Assembly (NCBI GenBank): GCA_937925605.1
Contig: CALALV010000172.1
Coordinates: forward strand, 1-36,072
DNA length: 36,072 nucleotides
Source of the DNA: an uncultured Woeseia sp.
GTDB taxonomy: Bacteria; Pseudomonadota; Gammaproteobacteria; Steroidobacterales; Woeseiaceae
Reading direction: 5' to 3'
The position numbers and the translations under genes are program-made. The notes under the pieces were generated by a model, which saw nothing but the letters and a program-made list of their open reading frames with translations, made no database searches and was not told where the DNA came from. Of this stretch, positions 14,712-22,927 are shown in pieces (within the stretch, counting starts at the first letter, position 1; each line of letters begins with the position of its first letter).

Positions 14712-16034
14712 GTGAACGCAGAGACCCCTCCGCACGCCGCGACTCCCGACCAGCCGCCCGGTCCCGTGACCGCGGGCGAGCGCTTCGAGGCGCTCGACAC
14801 GCTGCGCGGCGTCGCCGTGCTCGGCATCCTGATCATGAACATCTACGCGTTCGCGATGCCGTTTTCGGCCTACATGAACCCGCTGCTCATGGGCGGCACC
14901 GAGTGGTACAACCTCGGCACCTGGTTCGCGACCCACGTGCTCGCCGACCAGAAGTTCATGACCATTTTCTCGATGATGTTCGGCGCCGGCGCCGTGCTGA
15001 TGTGGGAGCGCGCCGAGGCGCGCGGCGCAAAGTTCGGGCGCATCTACTACCGGCGCATGTTCTGGCTGCTGGTCATCGGCCTGCTGCACGCCTACTTCGT
15101 CTGGTTCGGCGACATCCTGGTCTTCTACGCGGTCATCGGCATGCTCGTGTACCCGGCGCGCAAGTGGCGGCCGCGCACGCTGATCGTCCTCGCCTGCCTG
15201 CTGCTGCCGGTCGGCATGCTGATGAACCACGGCGCGTACTACTACGTGAGCCAGCTGCGTGCCGAGGTGACGAGCATCCGCGCGCTGCAGGAAGAAGGCG
15301 CAACGCTCAGCGAGGACCAGCAGGCGACGCTCGAAGAGTGGGACGAGATGGGCAGCTTCCTCGCCCCGACCGCCGCCGACGTGCAGAAGGACCTCGACGT
15401 CTATCTCGGCGACTACGCCGGCATCCTCGCCGACCGCATCCCGAAGGCGGCCGGCATGCAGGTCAACGGCATCATCTTTTTCGGCATCTGGCGCATCGGC
15501 GGCCTGATGCTGCTCGGCATGGCGTTCCTGAAGCTCGGCATCCTGTCCGGCCGGGCGGCGGACTCGACCTACCGCAGGCTCATGCTGTTCGGCTACGGGC
15601 TGGGCCTGCCGCTGACTCTCTTCAGCGCGTACAACCTGCACGCGCACGGCTTCGACGGCGTGTACGTGCTGCGCGTGGGCGGCATCCCGAACTATATCGG
15701 CAGCGTGCTCGTCGCCCTCGGCCATATCGGGCTCGTCATGCATCTGGTCCGGCGCGGGCTGTTCGCCGGGCTGATGGAACGTTTCTCCGCGGTGGGCCGC
15801 ATGGCGTTCACGAATTACCTGATGCATTCGCTGGTGCTGACGACGATCTTCTACGGCTACGGCCTCGGCCTGTACGGCGAGATCCCGCGCGCCGCGCAGA
15901 TGCTGTTCGTCGCCGGCATGCTCGGCCTGCAGCTCACGCTGTCGCCGTGGTGGCTGGCGCGCTACCGCTTCGGCCCGGCCGAGTGGCTGTGGCGCTCGCT
16001 GACCTACTGGCAGCGGCAGCGCTTCAGAACCTGA
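14712..16034 (+). CDS. DUF418 (YeiB-like) membrane protein
   Basis: 440 residues from GTG 14712, with GAGG upstream. A hydrophilic start is followed by RFEALDTLRGVAVLGILIMNI, the usual opening of this family. There are about 9-10 membrane helices. The C-terminal DUF418 domain shows VGRMAFTNYLMHSLVLTTIF and ends LSPWWLARYRFGPAEWLWRS. A hydrophilic insert with VSQLRAEVTSIRALQEEG lies in the middle. Members are related to acyltransferase-like and heparan-acetyltransferase-like membrane proteins and are suspected to move or modify small molecules, but no activity is established. The preceding 257 nt are empty apart from a weak TATCAT -10-like element at 14673-14678. Confidence 0.88.
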   Translation: MNAETPPHAATPDQPPGPVTAGERFEALDTLRGVAVLGILIMNIYAFAMPFSAYMNPLLMGGTEWYNLGTWFATHVLADQKFMTIFSMMFGAGAVLMWERAEARGAKFGRIYYRRMFWLLVIGLLHAYFVWFGDILVFYAVIGMLVYPARKWRPRTLIVLACLLLPVGMLMNHGAYYYVSQLRAEVTSIRALQEEGATLSEDQQATLEEWDEMGSFLAPTAADVQKDLDVYLGDYAGILADRIPKAAGMQVNGIIFFGIWRIGGLMLLGMAFLKLGILSGRAADSTYRRLMLFGYGLGLPLTLFSAYNLHAHGFDGVYVLRVGGIPNYIGSVLVALGHIGLVMHLVRRGLFAGLMERFSAVGRMAFTNYLMHSLVLTTIFYGYGLGLYGEIPRAAQMLFVAGMLGLQLTLSPWWLARYRFGPAEWLWRSLTYWQRQRFRT

Positions 16035-16106
16035 GCACAGCCGGTAACAACAGATCCGCCCGCGTCTGCTAGCATTCGGGGCGCCGCGAGCCCCGGACAG
16101 GACCGC

Positions 16107-17333
16107 ATGGCAGAACCCGCCGACCGACTGAGCGAACTGAAGATCGACCGCAGCGCCGACGCCGCCGCCGGGCGCGGCTGGCTGCTGCCCGTCGTGGTCG
16201 TCGCCGTCGTGCTCGCCGCCGTCGCCGCCTGGCTGCTGTTCGCCGCCGGCAGCCGTGCCGTCGCGGTCGAGACCGAGATCGCGCGCCGGCCGCCCAGCGC
16301 GGCGGCCGCGAGCAGCGTGCTCGACGCCTCCGGCTACGTCGTGGCGCGCCGCGAGGCCACCGTTTCCTCCGAGGTCACCGGCAAGGTCATCGAGGTCCTG
16401 GTCGAGGAAGGCATGCGCGTCGAGGAGGGCCAGGTCGTCGCGCGGCTGGACACGACGACGCAGGCCGCCCAGCTCGCGCTGTCGCGCGCGCAGCTCGATG
16501 CCGCGCGCACCGGCCTGCGCGAGATCGACGCGCAGCTGCGCGCCGCGCGTCTCGAGCGCGACCGGCTGCGCGAGCTGGCGGAGCGCGGCCTGACCAGCAA
16601 GGCCAGCCTCGACGCGGCCGAAGCCAACTACGACGCGCTCGAGGCGCGGCTCGAGACCGGCCGCGACAACGTGCGGGTGGCCGAGCGCAGCCTCGCCCTA
16701 GCACAGGAGGCGCTGGACAAAATGACGATCCGCGCGCCCTTCGCCGGCATGGTCGTGACCAAGAACGCACAGCCCGGCGAGATGATCTCGCCGATCAGCG
16801 CCGGCGGCGGCTTCACGCGCACCGGTATCTGCACGATCGTGGACATGGACTCGCTCGAGATCGAGGTCGACGTCAACGAGGCCTACATCCAGCGGGTGCG
16901 CCCGGGCCAGGCGGTCAGCGCGACGCTCGACGCCTACCCGGACTGGCCGATACCGGCGGAAGTCATCGCGATCGTGCCGACAGCCGATCGGCAGAAGGCG
17001 ACGGTCCGGGTGCGCATCGGCTTCCGCGAGCGCGACGAACGCATCCTGCGCGACATGGGCGCCAAGGTCGCTTTCCTCGGCAGCGAGCTGCCGAGCGAGC
17101 CGCAGGCGGAACCGGCCGGCGTGCTGATATCCGGCGAGTCGCTGCGCGAGGACGCCGGCGGGCGCTACGTCTGGCGGGTCGCGGACGGCCGCGTCGAGCG
17201 GCGGCCGGTGACGCTCGGCGGCCCGGCCGACCGCGACCGGGTGCTGGTCCTGGACGGCCTGAAAGCCGGCGACACGATCGTGCGCACGGCCGAGGCGCCG
17301 CTCAACGCCGGCCAGGAAGTTCGATTCAACTGA
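16107..17333 (+). CDS. Periplasmic adaptor (HlyD/MacA-type membrane fusion protein)
   Basis: 408 residues. A cytosolic N-terminus is followed by one membrane anchor (LLPVVVVAVVLAAVAAWLLFAA, about residues 31-52). Then come the split lipoyl domain (VSSEVTGKVIEVLVEEGMRV and later IRAPFAGMVVTKNAQPGEMI), a long coiled hairpin between them (about 115-200, rich in AQLDAARTGL and ELAERGLTSK type repeats), and beta-barrel and membrane-proximal domains. Such adaptors bridge an inner-membrane pump and outer-membrane channel or cell surface. It is the first gene of a four-gene exporter set and lies 48 nt before the ATPase gene. Its partners make it a MacA-like adaptor. The substrate is unknown. Confidence 0.92.
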   Translation: MAEPADRLSELKIDRSADAAAGRGWLLPVVVVAVVLAAVAAWLLFAAGSRAVAVETEIARRPPSAAAASSVLDASGYVVARREATVSSEVTGKVIEVLVEEGMRVEEGQVVARLDTTTQAAQLALSRAQLDAARTGLREIDAQLRAARLERDRLRELAERGLTSKASLDAAEANYDALEARLETGRDNVRVAERSLALAQEALDKMTIRAPFAGMVVTKNAQPGEMISPISAGGGFTRTGICTIVDMDSLEIEVDVNEAYIQRVRPGQAVSATLDAYPDWPIPAEVIAIVPTADRQKATVRVRIGFRERDERILRDMGAKVAFLGSELPSEPQAEPAGVLISGESLREDAGGRYVWRVADGRVERRPVTLGGPADRDRVLVLDGLKAGDTIVRTAEAPLNAGQEVRFN

Positions 17334-17381
17334 CGCGCGCCGGACAGCGCGCGCGATAAACGCAGGCAAGAGGACGACGAC

Positions 17382-18071
17382 ATGACGGAAATCCTGGCAA
17401 AGCTCGAGCACGTGAGCCGCGTCTACCAGAAGGGGCGCGAAAAGGTCGACGTGCTGCACGAGCTCGACCTCGAGATCGAGAAAGGCGATTTCCTCGCGCT
17501 GATGGGGCCGTCCGGCTCCGGCAAGACCACGCTCCTCAACCTGCTCGGCGGGCTCGACCGGCCGACCGGCGGCACGGTCACGGTCGGCGGCCAGGAGCTG
17601 TCGGCGATGTCGAACAGCCAGCTGTCCGGCTGGCGCTCGACCCACGTTGGCTTCATCTTCCAGTTCTACAACCTGCTGCCGGTGCTGACGGCGCAGAAGA
17701 ACGTCGAACTGCCGCTGCTGCTGACCAACATGTCCGGCAAGGAGCGCAGCCGCCGCGCCGGCATCGCGCTGGAGATCGTCGGCCTCGCGGATCGCGCCAA
17801 CCACAAGCCGCGCGAGCTGTCCGGCGGCCAGGAGCAACGCGTCGCGATCGCGCGCGCGATCGTGTCCGACCCGGAGCTGCTGCTCTGCGACGAGCCGACC
17901 GGTGACCTCGACCGGCAGACCGCGGACGAGATCCTCAAGCTGCTGCAGACGCTGAACCGCGAGCACGGCAAGACGATCATCATGGTGACCCACGACGCGC
18001 AGGCCGCCGAGTACGCGCAACGCACGCTGCACATGGACAAGGGCAAGCTCGAGGCGAGGGCCGCGGCATGA
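17382..18071 (+). CDS. ABC exporter ATPase (LolD/MacB-type)
   Basis: 229 residues. A complete ABC nucleotide-binding domain: Walker A GPSGSGKTT at 42-50, a Q-loop in FIFQFYNLLPVL, signature LSGGQEQRVAIARAI, Walker B LLLCDEPTGDLD, and H-loop MVTHD. The sequence style (LLNLLGGLDRPTGGTV, EPTGDLD) is that of the LolD/MacB/FtsE group, whose members work with FtsX-type permeases as mechanotransmission machines. A ribosome site (AGAGGAC) precedes ATG 17382. The TGA overlaps the ATG of the first permease (ATGA), indicating a coupled complex. Confidence 0.95.
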   Translation: MTEILAKLEHVSRVYQKGREKVDVLHELDLEIEKGDFLALMGPSGSGKTTLLNLLGGLDRPTGGTVTVGGQELSAMSNSQLSGWRSTHVGFIFQFYNLLPVLTAQKNVELPLLLTNMSGKERSRRAGIALEIVGLADRANHKPRELSGGQEQRVAIARAIVSDPELLLCDEPTGDLDRQTADEILKLLQTLNREHGKTIIMVTHDAQAAEYAQRTLHMDKGKLEARAAA

Positions 18072-19216
18072 AGTACCTCGGGCTCGTCTGGCGCAACGCG
18101 TGGCGCAAGAAGGCGCGCACCTCGCTGACGATGCTGTCGGTCATGGTGGCCTTCCTGCTGTTCGCACTGCTCAACGCGATCGCGTTCGCGTTTCGCTCCG
18201 GGCAGGACGTCGCCGACGCCGAGCGCCTCGTCGTCATTCACAAGATCTCGCTGATCAATCCGCTGCCGATCAGCTACGAGGCCCGCATCGCCGCCACGCC
18301 CGGCGTCGCGGAGGTCACGCACGCGTCGTGGTTCGGCGGCTACTACCAGGAACCGCGCAACCAGTTCGCGCAGTTCCCGGTCGACGCGAGGGCCTATTTC
18401 GAAATGTACCCGGAACTCGACATCGAGCCCGGGCAGCTCGAGAGCTGGGCCGACAACCGCATCGGCGCCGTGGTCGGGCCCGAGCAGTTCGGCTGGACGA
18501 TAGGCGACCGCATTCCGATCCTGTCGACGATCTGGCCGCAGACGGATGGCGAACGCACCTGGGAGTTCGAACTGGCGGGCATTTTCTCGACGTCCGACCA
18601 GCGCGGCAGCACGGCCTACATGCTGTTCAACTACGACTACTTCGAGGAAGCGCGCGCGTTCGGCAAGGGCACGGTCGGCTGGTACATCCTGCGCGTTGCG
18701 CCGGGCGCGAACCCGGTCGAGGTTGCGCAGGCGATCGACGAGCAGTTCGCAAACTCGCCGAACGAAACCGAGACGAGCACCGAGGCCGCGTTCGCCGCCT
18801 CCTTTGCGAAACAATTCGGCAATATCGCGCTGATCGTGCAACTGATTCTCGGCGCCGTGTTCTTCACGCTGCTGCTGGTCGCCGGCAACACGATGTCGCA
18901 GTCGGTGCGCGAGCGCATACCCGAGCTCGCGGTGCTGAAAACCGTCGGCTTCAGCGACGGGTCGGTGCTTGGCATCGTGCTGTCCGAATCCATCCTGATC
19001 ATCGCGCTCGGCGGCCTGCTCGGACTCGGTCTCGGCTGGCTCGCCGTACAGGGAGCGGCCTCCAGCATGGGTGCGATGCTGCCGGGTATCTACCTGTCGG
19101 GCCCGGCGATCCTGACCGCGATCGCGATCATTATAGGCGCCGGCATCCTCGCCGGTATCTTCCCGGCGCTGAAAGCGATGCGCCTGTCCATCGTCGACGC
19201 GCTGGCGCGCGGCTAG
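18068..19216 (+). CDS. ABC exporter permease 1, FtsX/MacB type
   Basis: 382 residues. One membrane helix near the N-terminus (SLTMLSVMVAFLLFALLNAI), a large periplasmic domain of about 220 residues, then three helices (VQLILGAVFFTLLLVAGNT; VLSESILIIALGGLLGLGLG; ILTAIAIIIGAGILAGIFPA) with FtsX-domain features such as VRERIPELAVLKTVGFSDGSV. The ending IFPALKAMRLSIVDALARG is typical. It should pair with the second permease as a heterodimer driven by the ATPase. It is translationally coupled to that gene. Confidence 0.9.
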   Translation: MKYLGLVWRNAWRKKARTSLTMLSVMVAFLLFALLNAIAFAFRSGQDVADAERLVVIHKISLINPLPISYEARIAATPGVAEVTHASWFGGYYQEPRNQFAQFPVDARAYFEMYPELDIEPGQLESWADNRIGAVVGPEQFGWTIGDRIPILSTIWPQTDGERTWEFELAGIFSTSDQRGSTAYMLFNYDYFEEARAFGKGTVGWYILRVAPGANPVEVAQAIDEQFANSPNETETSTEAAFAASFAKQFGNIALIVQLILGAVFFTLLLVAGNTMSQSVRERIPELAVLKTVGFSDGSVLGIVLSESILIIALGGLLGLGLGWLAVQGAASSMGAMLPGIYLSGPAILTAIAIIIGAGILAGIFPALKAMRLSIVDALARG

Positions 19217-19238
19217 TGTCAGGACACGAGGAGCTGAC

Positions 19239-20426
19239 ATGAAAGTCATCAACCAGATTGCCGCCGTAACCGCACTCAATGTTCGCAACCTGCCACAGCG
19301 GCTCGGCGGCTCGCTGGTCGCGATCGTCGGCGTCGCCGCCGTCGTGCTCGTCTTCGCGGCCGTGCTGTCGATGGCGGCCGGCTTCGAGCGCACGATGGTC
19401 AGCGCCGGCTCGGAGGACACGGCGATCGTGATGCGCGCCGGCGCCACGGCGGAGCTGAACAGCGGCCTCGGCAACGACGACGTGCAGATCGTCCGCAACG
19501 CGCCGGGCGTGCTGCGTGACGGCGACGAGCCGGTCGTGTCGCCCGAACTGTACGTGGTCGTCGATATCGTCAAGAAGTCCACCGGTGACGATGCCAACGT
19601 GCCGTTGCGCGGCGTGGGTTCCGGCGCCTTCGACGTGCGCAGCGGCGTCGAGATCGTTGCCGGGCGCATGTTCGAGGAAGGCCGTAATGAACTGATCGTG
19701 GGTCGCGCCGCGCAGCAGGAATTTGCCGGGCTCGACGTCGGCGGCGAAATCCGCTTCGGCCAGACCACCTGGAATGTCGTCGGCGTGTTCGCGGCGAACG
19801 GCAGCGTCTCGGAGTCCGAGCTGTGGACGGACGTCCGCGTGCTGCAGACGATGTACCGGCGCGGCAACAGCGTGCAGTCGGTGCGCGTCAGGCTGGAGAG
19901 TCCGGGCGCGCTCGAGACGCTCGGCACGGCTCTTGCCGAGGACCCGCGCATCGAGGTGGACGTGCGCTCGGAGCGCGACTACTACGCCAGCCAGGCCGCG
20001 CCACTCAGCCAGTTCATCCGCATCGTCGGCTACCCGCTGACGGTGCTTATGGCGATCGGCGCCGTGTTCGGCGCGCTGAACTCGATGTACGCCTCGGTCA
20101 GCGTGCGCGGCAAGGAAATCGCGACGCTGCGCGCGCTCGGCTTCGGCCCGCTGCCGGTGCTCGTCTCGACCATCGTCGAGTCGACGCTGCTGGCGCTGGT
20201 CGGCGGCCTGGCGGGCGGCGCCCTCGCCTACGTCGCGTTCAACGGCTTCCGGGTCTCGACGCTGAACGGGGCGAGTTTCAGCCAGGTCGTGTTCGACTTC
20301 GCGGTCACGCCCGAGCTGCTCTCGCAGGGGCTCGTTGCCGCGCTGATCATCGGCCTGGTCGGCGGATTCTTCCCCGCGCTGCGCGCGGCACGCCTGCCGG
20401 TGGCCCAGGCGCTGCGCGAGCTGTGA
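19239..20426 (+). CDS. ABC exporter permease 2, FtsX/MacB type
   Basis: 395 residues with the same one-plus-three helix plan as permease 1: an N-terminal helix in LVAIVGVAAVVLVFAAVLSM, a MacB-like periplasmic domain (residues about 50-265), then VLMAIGAVFGALNSMYASV with SVRGKEIATLRALGFGPLPV, and ending FFPALRAARLPVAQALREL. GAGG lies 7 nt upstream of ATG 19239. The two permeases differ clearly in sequence, so the pore is probably heterodimeric, unlike fused MacB. The gene lies 22 nt after permease 1. Confidence 0.9.
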   Translation: MKVINQIAAVTALNVRNLPQRLGGSLVAIVGVAAVVLVFAAVLSMAAGFERTMVSAGSEDTAIVMRAGATAELNSGLGNDDVQIVRNAPGVLRDGDEPVVSPELYVVVDIVKKSTGDDANVPLRGVGSGAFDVRSGVEIVAGRMFEEGRNELIVGRAAQQEFAGLDVGGEIRFGQTTWNVVGVFAANGSVSESELWTDVRVLQTMYRRGNSVQSVRVRLESPGALETLGTALAEDPRIEVDVRSERDYYASQAAPLSQFIRIVGYPLTVLMAIGAVFGALNSMYASVSVRGKEIATLRALGFGPLPVLVSTIVESTLLALVGGLAGGALAYVAFNGFRVSTLNGASFSQVVFDFAVTPELLSQGLVAALIIGLVGGFFPALRAARLPVAQALREL

Positions 20427-20436
20427 CGCCGGGGCC

Positions 20437-21351
20437 GTGACCCGGCCGTTCGGCCTGCTGCCGATCGCGATCACGCTGGCGCTGTGCCTGTCGTGGGCAC
20501 TGCAGCAGATCGCCGTCAAGCTCGCGCTGCCCGAGGTCGGGCCGATGCTGCAGGGCGCGCTGCGCTCCTCGCTCGCCGCGCTGCTGATCGGTCTCTACGT
20601 GCTGCTCGGCCCTGCGCGGCTCGAACGGCGCGCGGCGGTCGTCGTGCCCGCACTCGCCTGCGGCCTGTTGTTCGGCATCGAGTTCATCATGCTTTACCAG
20701 TCGCTGGCCTGGACCGACGCGGCGCGCGTCGTCATGTTCCTGTACACCGCCCCGTTCTTCGTGGCCGCCGGCGGACACCTGTGGTTTCCGCACGAACGCC
20801 TGGACCCGAAGGCGATCCTCGGCATCGTCGTCGCCTTCGCCGGCGTCGTCATCGCGCTCGAACCGCCGGCCGCGGCCGGCCGCGAGGCCTGGCTCGGCGA
20901 CCTGCTCGCGCTCGGCGCGGGCGCCATCTGGGGACTCACGACCCTCGTGATACGCGCGACCGAGCTCAAGACGGCGCCGCCCGCGCAGGTCCTGCTCTAC
21001 TCGCTGCTGGTCTCGTCGCTGATGTTCACGGCCGCCGTGCCGCTGACGGGCGAGGCTTTCGTGCTGCCGACGGGCGGCGTCGCGATCGCCTCGCTGCTGT
21101 ACCAGGCGCTCTGGGTCGCGAGCCTGTCCTACGTGATCTGGCTGGTGCTGATCGCGCGCTACTCGGCGACCCGGCTGTCGGTCGTGACCTTCGTGACGCC
21201 CTTGTTCGGCGCCGCGCTCGGCGTCCTGCTGCTCGGCGAGACGCTCGGCCCCGAACTTGCGGTCGCCGTCGCCGCAGTGGCGCTCGGCATCCTGCTGGTC
21301 AGCCTGCCGCGGCGGGCCGCGCCAGCGGCCGGCCAGCTGCCGGGCGGCTAG
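20437..21351 (+). CDS. EamA/DMT-family transporter
   Basis: 304 residues from GTG 20437, 10 nt after the permease stop. There are ten hydrophobic segments in two repeated EamA halves: ITLALCLSWALQQIAVKLAL opens the first, with FLYTAPFFVAAGGHLWF later in it; LLALGAGAIWGLTTLVIRAT opens the second, with VVTFVTPLFGAALGVLLLGE later in it. Drug/metabolite transporters of this kind export amino acids, metabolites or purine derivatives. It is on the same strand and close enough to be co-transcribed with the ABC exporter, but it can work alone. Its TAG stop shares the palindrome CTAG with the stop of the convergent gene at 21348. Confidence 0.9.
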   Translation: MTRPFGLLPIAITLALCLSWALQQIAVKLALPEVGPMLQGALRSSLAALLIGLYVLLGPARLERRAAVVVPALACGLLFGIEFIMLYQSLAWTDAARVVMFLYTAPFFVAAGGHLWFPHERLDPKAILGIVVAFAGVVIALEPPAAAGREAWLGDLLALGAGAIWGLTTLVIRATELKTAPPAQVLLYSLLVSSLMFTAAVPLTGEAFVLPTGGVAIASLLYQALWVASLSYVIWLVLIARYSATRLSVVTFVTPLFGAALGVLLLGETLGPELAVAVAAVALGILLVSLPRRAAPAAGQLPGG

Positions 21352-21728
21352 CGCGCGGTGTACTGCTCCGCTTCCTCGCGGGTCAGCTCCTCGATCTTCA
21401 GGTTCCAGCGCGCGAGCGTCGAGCTGATGCGGAAGCGGAAGGTCCCGCTCTCGTTGAAGAGGCGCACGCCGTTGCCCGGCTGCTTGGTCTGCAGGATCAG
21501 GCCCTTGTGGTAGCTCGTGCGGCCGTCCACCAGCGAGATCTCGATCGCCATCGCGCCCTGGAAATCGCTGTTGACGCGCCAGTCGAGGATCCACGGGGCG
21601 CGGGCCTCGAACTCGCGGGTGGTCGTGGAGGTGGAGCCGCTGCCCGTGAACTCGGTGACGAGCTGGCGGCTGCCCGCGTTGACGGCCAGCAGCAGGCCGA
21701 GCGCGAGAGTCAGTAGTGTCCGGATCAT
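21348..21728 (-). CDS. Small exported protein, unknown
   Basis: 126 residues. ATG 21728 is preceded by a strong ribosome site (AGGAGG, 7-nt spacer). A signal-peptide-like start (LLTLALGLLLAVNAGS) leads into a domain of about 105 residues rich in beta-strand patterns: ILDWRVNSDFQGAMAIEISL, TSYHKGLILQTKQPGNGVRL, SGTFRFRISSTLARWNLKI. This suggests a small beta-sandwich outside the cytoplasm. I do not recognise the family. It is the last gene of the minus-strand group after the DUF937 gene, with a GC-rich hairpin between them. Confidence 0.7.
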   Translation of the reverse strand: MIRTLLTLALGLLLAVNAGSRQLVTEFTGSGSTSTTTREFEARAPWILDWRVNSDFQGAMAIEISLVDGRTSYHKGLILQTKQPGNGVRLFNESGTFRFRISSTLARWNLKIEELTREEAEQYTAR

Positions 21729-21802
21729 GCGTCTGCCTCCTCGGGGTCGCGGCGGCCCGGCGCCGCCGGTTGGGCACTGTAGCAAAGCAGGCGCCGCCCG
21801 CT

Positions 21803-21831
21803 GCGCGGCGGCGGCGACACCGCCGCCGCGC
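21803..21831 (-). repeat. Perfect 12-bp GC hairpin between the DUF937 gene and the small exported gene
   Basis: Arms 21803-21814 and 21820-21831 (GCGCGGCGGCGG and its complement) flank a 5-nt loop. No T-run follows on either strand, so it is not a standard terminator. It could stabilise or punctuate the minus-strand mRNA. Confidence 0.5.
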
Positions 21832-21849
21832 CTTGCCTGGCGCCGTGCC

Positions 21850-22386
21850 TCAGAACAGCTTGCGAGCCGCGCCCAGCATGTTGGACAACGCGCTGCCGCT
21901 GTCGTTTCCGCCGAGCAGCGAGGCGAGCGCGCCGAGGCTGCCCGCGGAACCGCCGGCGGCACCCGTGTCCTGCTTCGACTGGCGGCTGACGGCGCCCATC
22001 GCGAGGCCGGCGAGCAGCGGCAGGGCCTTCTTGATCAGGCCCGCGTCGATGCCGGTCTGGCCGGCGGCCTGCGCGGCGACCTCGCGGCTCACGTCCTTCG
22101 AGCCGAACAGGTGACCGAGGATGCGGTTGCCGTCCTCGCGGGTCTCCGGGCGCGAGAGCAACTCGGGCTGCTCGAGGTAGCGCTCGTGCCCGCCGGTCGC
22201 GAGCGCCTTGCCGAGGCTCTTCAAGCCGTCGGCGCTCGCCGCCTGCCTGGCGATGCCGCTGCCGAGCGCCGGGGCGACCGCGTCGACCAGGCGGCCGGCG
22301 TCGCTGGTATCGAGGCCCAGTTCGCCGGCGAGCTTCGCGATGCTGTCGGCCTGGCCGGACGCGGCCAGCAGTTTTGCGAGATCCAT
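21850..22386 (-). CDS. DUF937/YidB-like protein
   Basis: 178 residues. ATG 22386 has GGGGAG 6 nt upstream. The sequence is helical and Ala/Gly/Leu-rich with the DUF937 pattern: residues 18-47 with LGLDTSDAGRLVDAVAPALG, then ILGHLFGSKDVSREVAAQAAGQTG, LIKKALPLLAGLAMGAVSRQ, and a Gly-rich tail LGALASLLGGN. No signal peptide is visible. Members are widespread and uncharacterised; E. coli YidB is one. The gene starts 13 nt after the BON-LysM gene, so the two are co-transcribed. Confidence 0.85.
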   Translation of the reverse strand: MDLAKLLAASGQADSIAKLAGELGLDTSDAGRLVDAVAPALGSGIARQAASADGLKSLGKALATGGHERYLEQPELLSRPETREDGNRILGHLFGSKDVSREVAAQAAGQTGIDAGLIKKALPLLAGLAMGAVSRQSKQDTGAAGGSAGSLGALASLLGGNDSGSALSNMLGAARKLF

Positions 22387-22399
22387 CGAATGCTCCCCT

Positions 22400-22849
22400 T
22401 CAGGCCCGCGGAATGCGGATTTTCTGGCCCGGGTAGATCCGGTCCGGGTTGTCGATGATGTCGCGGTTCGCCTCGAAGATGACCGTGTACTTGGACGCGT
22501 TGCCGTAATAGCGCTTGGCGATCTTGCCGAGCGTGTCGCCGCTGACGATCTCGTAGATTTCGTCGGCCGGCTCCGGCTCTTTCTCGGGCTCGGGCTCGGG
22601 GGCGACCAGGTCGTCGGCGACGACGCGCTCGACGCCCTTGACGTTGCCGGCGATCAGGATCGCCTGCTCGCGGGTGCGCTGGTCCTTGCACTGACCGCAG
22701 ATCGTCGCGACGCCGTCGTCGAAGTCGACCTTGAGGTTACTGAGGCCGGTCATCTTGATCTCTAGGTGCTGCTTGATGTTGTCCGCGGCTTCGGCGTCGG
22801 TGTCGAAGAGCTGGCGGCCGACGTCGCGGGCAAAGTCCAGAAGTCCCAT
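22400..22849 (-). CDS. kbp: BON-LysM protein, Kbp/YgaU-like
   Basis: 149 residues, the same length as E. coli Kbp (YgaU), a cytosolic K+-binding protein. It starts MGLLDFARDVGRQLFD, typical of the family. A BON domain (about residues 20-85; VDFDDGVATICGQCKDQRTR, VKGVERVVAD) is followed by an acidic Pro/Glu linker (PEPEPEKEPEPADE). A C-terminal LysM domain (about 97-147) has YEIVSGDTLGKIAKRYYGN and YPGQKIRIPRA. There is no signal peptide, as in Kbp. GGGAG lies 7 nt before the ATG. It is upstream of, and probably co-transcribed with, the DUF937 gene. Confidence 0.92.
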   Translation of the reverse strand: MGLLDFARDVGRQLFDTDAEAADNIKQHLEIKMTGLSNLKVDFDDGVATICGQCKDQRTREQAILIAGNVKGVERVVADDLVAPEPEPEKEPEPADEIYEIVSGDTLGKIAKRYYGNASKYTVIFEANRDIIDNPDRIYPGQKIRIPRA

Positions 22850-22889
22850 ATGCGTTCTCCCGTTGCTGGTTTGTCGTGCGAAGGCCGTC

Positions 22890-22921
22890 ACTGTACCTGA
22901 GTCGTTGCCGGACACCGTCAA
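22890..22921 (-). promoter_or_regulatory. Weak promoter candidate upstream of kbp
   Basis: On the minus strand TTGACG (22921-22916) and TACAGT (22895-22890) resemble -35 and -10 hexamers, but the spacer is 20 nt. The palindrome AACAATTGTT at 22920-22929 overlaps the fau stop and could be an operator. Confidence 0.25.
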
Positions 22922-22927
22922 CAATTG

